A stretch of DNA of 13,162 nucleotides from Bacillota bacterium. GTDB lineage: Bacteria > Bacillota > Clostridia > Christensenellales > Aristaeellaceae. Below the pieces are notes generated by a model. That model saw only the letters and a program-made list of their open reading frames with translations. It was not told where the DNA came from and ran no database searches. Where the stretch lies: the NCBI GenBank assembly GCA_019137115.1, contig JAGVSV010000129.1:1-13162 (forward strand). Direction: 5' to 3'. Every line of letters begins with the position of its first letter. The stretch's first letter is position 1. A program made the position numbers and the translations under genes. Positions 9,670 to 13,162 of this stretch are shown here, piece by piece.

Positions 9670-10521
9670 ATGAAACTGGGCGTTAGCAGCTACAGCTTTT
9701 CCAAACATATCAAGCAAACCGGCGCCACCTACCGCGATATCTGCAAGATCGCCAGGGACATCGGCTTTGAGGGCATTGAGTTTACCGATCTGGACCTGAA
9801 CGTGCAGCCCGCCCGGGATGTGGGCGCGCTGGCGGATGACATCCGCGAGTACTGTAAGGAAATCGGGCTGACGATCATCGCCTACACCGTGGGCGCGGAC
9901 TTTGTCGGCGGCGGCGCCGAGGAAGTGGACAAGGTTAAAGCCAAGGTCGACATTGCGGCGCGGTTAGGTGCCAGGGTCATGCGGCATGACGCCACATGGA
10001 AGCTGCCGGACGGCCAGACCTGGCGGGATGTGGTCGGCCAGATTGCGGAACCCATCCGCGCGGTCGCCGAATACGCGCAGGGCAAAGGCGTGCGCACGTG
10101 CACCGAGAACCACGGCTATGTTTTGCAGGATGCGCACCGTGTGGAGACGCTGATCCTGGCGGTCAACCACCCCAACTACGGATGGCTGGTGGACATGGGC
10201 AACTTCCTGTGCGTGGATGAACCGGCGCTGCACGCGCTGCCCATTGCCGCTCCCTATGCGTTCCACGCGCACGCCAAGGATTTCCTGTACAAGCCCGCGT
10301 GGGAGACAAACCCCGGCGAAGGCTGGTTCCCCAGCCGCAACGGCTCGCACCTGCGCGGCACGGTGGTGGGCCACGGCGTGGTGCCCCTCGCCTATTGCAT
10401 CGGCGTGCTGCGGGAAAGCGGGTACGACGGCTGGCTGTCCTATGAGTTTGAGGGGATGGAGGAAAACCTGCCTGCGATCAAAGCTGGCTATCAGGTGCTG
10501 CGCAACCTGCTGGAAGCGTAG
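9670..10521 (+). CDS. Sugar phosphate isomerase/epimerase-like TIM-barrel protein (second of two)
   Basis: This is a 283-residue xylose-isomerase-like TIM-barrel protein. The start MKLGVSSYSF and the early GFEGIEFTD (32-40) are typical first and second strands of this superfamily. Metal ligands can be assigned to Glu146 (CTENHG), Asp175 (LVDMGN), His201 (HAHAKDF) and Glu259 (LSYEFEG). A loop rich in Trp, Asn and Gly (about 205-235) lies between the third and fourth ligands and is absent from the preceding paralogue, so substrate contacts probably differ. The AGGAGG at 9657-9662 overlaps the previous stop and lies seven bases before the ATG, indicating tight coupling. Two bases separate it from the dehydrogenase. 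In sugar and cyclitol catabolism such enzymes often act beside a dehydrogenase; that role here is inferred. Confidence 0.87.
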   Translation: MKLGVSSYSFSKHIKQTGATYRDICKIARDIGFEGIEFTDLDLNVQPARDVGALADDIREYCKEIGLTIIAYTVGADFVGGGAEEVDKVKAKVDIAARLGARVMRHDATWKLPDGQTWRDVVGQIAEPIRAVAEYAQGKGVRTCTENHGYVLQDAHRVETLILAVNHPNYGWLVDMGNFLCVDEPALHALPIAAPYAFHAHAKDFLYKPAWETNPGEGWFPSRNGSHLRGTVVGHGVVPLAYCIGVLRESGYDGWLSYEFEGMEENLPAIKAGYQVLRNLLEA

Positions 10522-10523
10522 CC

Positions 10524-11546
10524 GTGAAAGCCGCGGTTGTTACAGCGCCGGGCCTGCTGGAGCTGAAAGACTTCCCCATGCCGAAACCCGGCCCATACCA
10601 GGCGTTGTGCCGGATGCGGTATGCATCCACCTGCACAGGAACGGACTTGCGGCTGCTGTCGGGCGATCTGCCCGGCAGCGCGCGCATCCCTTTCGTGCTG
10701 GGGCATGAAAGCATCGGGGAGGTCATCCATACCGGCAGCAAGGTGCGCTTCCTGAAGCCCGGCGACCTGGTCAGCCGGGCGGGGGTTCCCAGGGATGAAG
10801 CCCAGGGCATGGGCAGCCTGTATGGCGCGTTTGCCGAGTACGGCCTGGCGGTCGACTGGCGCGCTATGCAGGCGGATGGTCTGCCCGAAAATGAGTGGCG
10901 CGGCTACCGTGCGCATCTTCCGGTGCCGGACGGTTTGTCAGCAAAAGCCGCGCCCATGCTGATCACCTGGCGGGAAACACTGTCGTTTGCCCAGCGCATG
11001 GGGCTGACACAGGGGAGCCGGCTGCTGGTGATCGGTTCAGGCGGCAATGGACTGGCCTACGCCGCGCATGCCCGCCATATGGGCGCGAGGTGCGCTGTCA
11101 TCGGCAGTGAAACGCGGCGAGATTTGTTTGTTTCATACCAGGTCGAACCTTATGTGAATTTCCGCGATGGGGACGCGGTGGCCGCGTTTGCTGAAGACAT
11201 GCGGGAGCCCGGCTTTACGCACATCATCGACGCCTTTGGCGACCACCGCACCATGAACCAGATGCTGCCCTGCGTAAGCGCGGGCGGCACGCTGGGCGTG
11301 TATGGCCTGGATGATTGCCGTACCTACAGCCTTTCGCCCTTCCGGGCGCGCCATGGGTTTACTTTTTATGGCGGCTCCTATGACGAGGCGGAAACCCATG
11401 AAGAAGTAAGCCGCCTTGCACTTGCAGGGCGGCTTGATGCGGGGGACTGGTATGACATGGCGCATCCGGTTGCCTTTGGTGACATCGCGGAAGCATTCCG
11501 GATGCTGGAGCAGCGGAGGGCCGTTAAATACCTGATCGCGTTCTGA
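10524..11546 (+). CDS. Zinc-type medium-chain dehydrogenase/reductase (alcohol/polyol dehydrogenase-like)
   Basis: This 340-residue MDR-family oxidoreductase is cytosolic and NAD(P)-dependent. The N-terminal catalytic domain has VLGHESIGEV, with zinc ligands Cys37 (STCTGTDLR), His61 and Glu62. The cysteine motif is spaced C-x-G-T-D, one residue wider than the common C-G-T-D. The four-cysteine lobe that binds structural zinc in classical alcohol dehydrogenases is missing at about 85-105. The Rossmann domain has LLVIGSGGNG (167-176). Because the catalytic zinc site is kept, it probably oxidises a secondary alcohol, perhaps a sugar or polyol made by the TIM-barrel neighbours. The start is GTG, two bases after the previous stop, with a weak GGAAG upstream. 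The last 23 bases overlap the oppositely oriented VanW gene. It ends the seven-gene run, and no hairpin follows. Confidence 0.87.
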   Translation: MKAAVVTAPGLLELKDFPMPKPGPYQALCRMRYASTCTGTDLRLLSGDLPGSARIPFVLGHESIGEVIHTGSKVRFLKPGDLVSRAGVPRDEAQGMGSLYGAFAEYGLAVDWRAMQADGLPENEWRGYRAHLPVPDGLSAKAAPMLITWRETLSFAQRMGLTQGSRLLVIGSGGNGLAYAAHARHMGARCAVIGSETRRDLFVSYQVEPYVNFRDGDAVAAFAEDMREPGFTHIIDAFGDHRTMNQMLPCVSAGGTLGVYGLDDCRTYSLSPFRARHGFTFYGGSYDEAETHEEVSRLALAGRLDAGDWYDMAHPVAFGDIAEAFRMLEQRRAVKYLIAF

Positions 11547-12540
11547 CCTGGTATACCGCCAGCGTCAGCGCGCCATCCTGCACGGTGCCATCGATGCGCA
11601 CCGGGAACGGGTAGTTGTTGCGGAAGATAAAGTTCTGCGTCTTGGTGCCCACGGCGGCATCCGCGCCCAGCGGCAGATACGAAATACCGCCCGGTCCGTG
11701 CGCCCTGCGGTGCACGACCTCCAGCCCCGGCATCTGCAGCACCACATTGTATAGGGTGCTGGAAACCTGACAGGTGCCGCCGCCGTAGCCCACGACGGAT
11801 TTGCCGCCCACCAGCACGATGGCCGGGAAATACCCGTTGGACGGCCGGTAGGGGCCCAGGTCGCGGTTGAAGTCAAACGTGCCGCCGGGCGCGATCTCCA
11901 GGGACTCGAACTTGTCGCAGGATACCTGCAGGTTTTTGATGCGGCCGATATTGATCTCGCTTTGCGTGGTCAGGTAGAACGACGTGTACGCCGCGATGGG
12001 GCCCTCCGGGTTGGGGCCGGCCAGCGTGGCGTTGATCATTTCCAGTTCGCCCAGCTGGCGGGTATCGATATAGCCATACTGGCGCTTGAACACCAACTTG
12101 GCCCAGCCATTTTCGATGCCGATCAGTGCCACCCTGGCGCCGTCATGCAGGGCGATCAGTTCCTTGCCATCGGCGCTAGGGCTGTCCATCACGTGGGCAG
12201 TGCCGGATACCCAGCCCAGATAGGCGCACGGCACGGCGGCGTAATGCGGCGTGGCGTTCCTGTCCACGATGCTCACTTCGTTGTGGTTGACATTCTTTCT
12301 GCGGATATACCCCTGCCGGTCGTTGGCGCGCACCAGCAGCCAGTCGGGCAGCACCTCCAGCACCTCCACCGTGACGCCATTGCGCAGGGAGCCAAAGGGC
12401 GCTGCCTGCTTGTCCGGCACCTCATACAGCGGGGCTTCGATCGTGGTGCGCGCGTTGTACAAAGCCTGGGGAATTTCCTGCGCTGTGGCGGAAACCGTCA
12501 GCGCCATCAGCAGGAGAACAACCAGCATGATTTTTCGCAC
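11524..12540 (-). CDS. Secreted SH3 + VanW domain protein
   Basis: This 338-residue protein has a signal peptide: a short basic start (VRKIM), a hydrophobic stretch to about residue 17, and likely cleavage after SATA (about residue 20). Two bacterial SH3-like domains follow (about 25-85 and 107-165), which usually bind cell wall. A VanW domain spans about 185-316. The VanW core is intact, with GYGGGTCQVSSTLYN (251-264, Cys257), RRAHGPGGISYLP (278-290, His281) and a closing FRNNYPFPVRI. VanW is an accessory protein in some vancomycin-resistance clusters. VanW-domain proteins of Clostridioides difficile have been reported to act as L,D-transpeptidases, so peptidoglycan cross-linking is a plausible role. 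The GTG at 12540 was chosen because GAGG lies six bases upstream and it gives a proper signal peptide; an ATG at 12528 would shorten it. It starts one base after the stop of its upstream paralogue. Confidence 0.88.
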   Translation of the reverse strand: MRKIMLVVLLLMALTVSATAQEIPQALYNARTTIEAPLYEVPDKQAAPFGSLRNGVTVEVLEVLPDWLLVRANDRQGYIRRKNVNHNEVSIVDRNATPHYAAVPCAYLGWVSGTAHVMDSPSADGKELIALHDGARVALIGIENGWAKLVFKRQYGYIDTRQLGELEMINATLAGPNPEGPIAAYTSFYLTTQSEINIGRIKNLQVSCDKFESLEIAPGGTFDFNRDLGPYRPSNGYFPAIVLVGGKSVVGYGGGTCQVSSTLYNVVLQMPGLEVVHRRAHGPGGISYLPLGADAAVGTKTQNFIFRNNYPFPVRIDGTVQDGALTLAVYQVRTRSGI

Positions 12541-12541
12541 G

Positions 12542-13162
12542 TTATACCTCACGGAAAATCGCGATGAACAGTGAGCCGTCCTGCACATGGGTGCGGATAC
12601 GGATGGGGAAGGAATAGTCATTGCGGAAGCGGAAGTTCAGAGCGCCGGAGGACGCGTCCACGCCATGCGGCAGGTAGGAGATGCCGTTTTTGCCGTGGGG
12701 CGAGCGCTGCAGCACGGTCAGCCCGGTTAGTTGCAGCACCACGTTGTACAGCGTGCTGGACACCTGGCAGGAGCCCCCGCCATACGTCTGGATGAACCCG
12801 CCTTCGACCAGGCCGGGCGCGGGCAGATAGCCAAAGGACGCGCGGAAGGGGCCCACCGTGCCGTTGAAGTCGAGCACGTCCCCGGGCATCATTACGCGGT
12901 CCATCCGCTCGCCGCATACTTTCAGGTTGATGATACGGTTCAGGTTGGCTTCGGTTTCGGCCAGGTTATAAAAGGAGTTGTACACCGCGATCGGGGTAAA
13001 CTGGTTGCCCTCATCGGGGGCTGCGGCCACCATGGCCAACTCGCCCAGCGTGCGCGTGTCCACATAGCCGTACTGCCGCTTGAAGATGAGCCTGGCCCAG
13101 CCATCGGTGACATCCAGGAAGCCCAGCATGGTGCCCGCCTGCATCGTGATCAGGGTGTCCGA
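12542..13162 (-). CDS. SH3 + VanW domain protein, partial (N-terminus beyond window edge)
   Basis: The last 206 residues are present; the reading frame stays open to the edge. The visible part starts inside an SH3-like domain (DGWARLIFKRQYGYVDTR) and continues through a whole VanW domain with TYGGGSCQVSSTLYNVVLQ, SPHGKNGISYLP and FRNDYSFPIRI. It is clearly a paralogue of the downstream gene. Both share the FKRQYGY-x-DTR-x-LGEL segment and the Cys motif, while the linker and the segment before GGG differ. The missing part should hold a signal peptide and probably another SH3 domain. The stop is one base before the GTG of the downstream paralogue, so both are likely translated from one mRNA whose promoter lies to the right. 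A cell-wall role is inferred as for its neighbour. Confidence 0.87.
   Translation of the reverse strand, partial: SDTLITMQAGTMLGFLDVTDGWARLIFKRQYGYVDTRTLGELAMVAAAPDEGNQFTPIAVYNSFYNLAETEANLNRIINLKVCGERMDRVMMPGDVLDFNGTVGPFRASFGYLPAPGLVEGGFIQTYGGGSCQVSSTLYNVVLQLTGLTVLQRSPHGKNGISYLPHGVDASSGALNFRFRNDYSFPIRIRTHVQDGSLFIAIFREV

Overview
The window is GC-rich, densely coded bacterial DNA. It carries strong AGGAGG ribosome sites, a CtsR-type operator in front of clpB, a DppA-type (M55) D-aminopeptidase and two secreted SH3+VanW proteins. Together these suggest a high-GC Firmicute, probably a Clostridia-class anaerobe. That placement is an inference; there is no rRNA or other taxonomic marker here. I see no mobile element, CRISPR array, tRNA or rRNA, and no gene-free stretch over 300 bases.

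Layout. (1) 2-139 (+) is the C-terminal tail of a spermidine/putrescine-type solute-binding protein, closed by a hairpin at 157-192 that it shares with the convergent guaB. (2) 209-4973 (-) holds three housekeeping genes, transcribed right to left. clpB (2376-4973) has its own promoter, a CtsR operator and a terminator. A second promoter then drives pgsA (1692-2249) and guaB (209-1678). (3) The 180-base gap 4974-5153 carries divergent promoters for clpB and for the rightward operon. (4) 5154-11546 (+) is a tightly packed seven-gene run, with gaps from a 4-base overlap to 22 bases: an AI-2E-family membrane protein, an ABC ATPase with an eroded signature motif, its ABC-2-type permease, an M55 D-aminopeptidase, two different xylose-isomerase-like TIM-barrel proteins, and a zinc-type MDR dehydrogenase. 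(5) 11524-13162 (-) has two adjacent paralogous SH3+VanW proteins, the outer one cut by the window edge. The inner one overlaps the dehydrogenase tail-to-tail by 23 bases.

How the genes may work together. Groups 1 and 2 are ordinary cell maintenance: polyamine uptake, disaggregation under heat stress, phosphatidylglycerol synthesis and guanine nucleotide synthesis. The seven-gene run looks like one transcription unit that joins a membrane/export module to a small catabolic module (peptidase, two isomerases or epimerases, dehydrogenase). The substrate cannot be read from sequence. The VanW pair is probably exported and may act on peptidoglycan. The most interesting points are the composition of the seven-gene operon, the degenerate ABC ATPase, and the tandem VanW pair with a conserved candidate catalytic cysteine.
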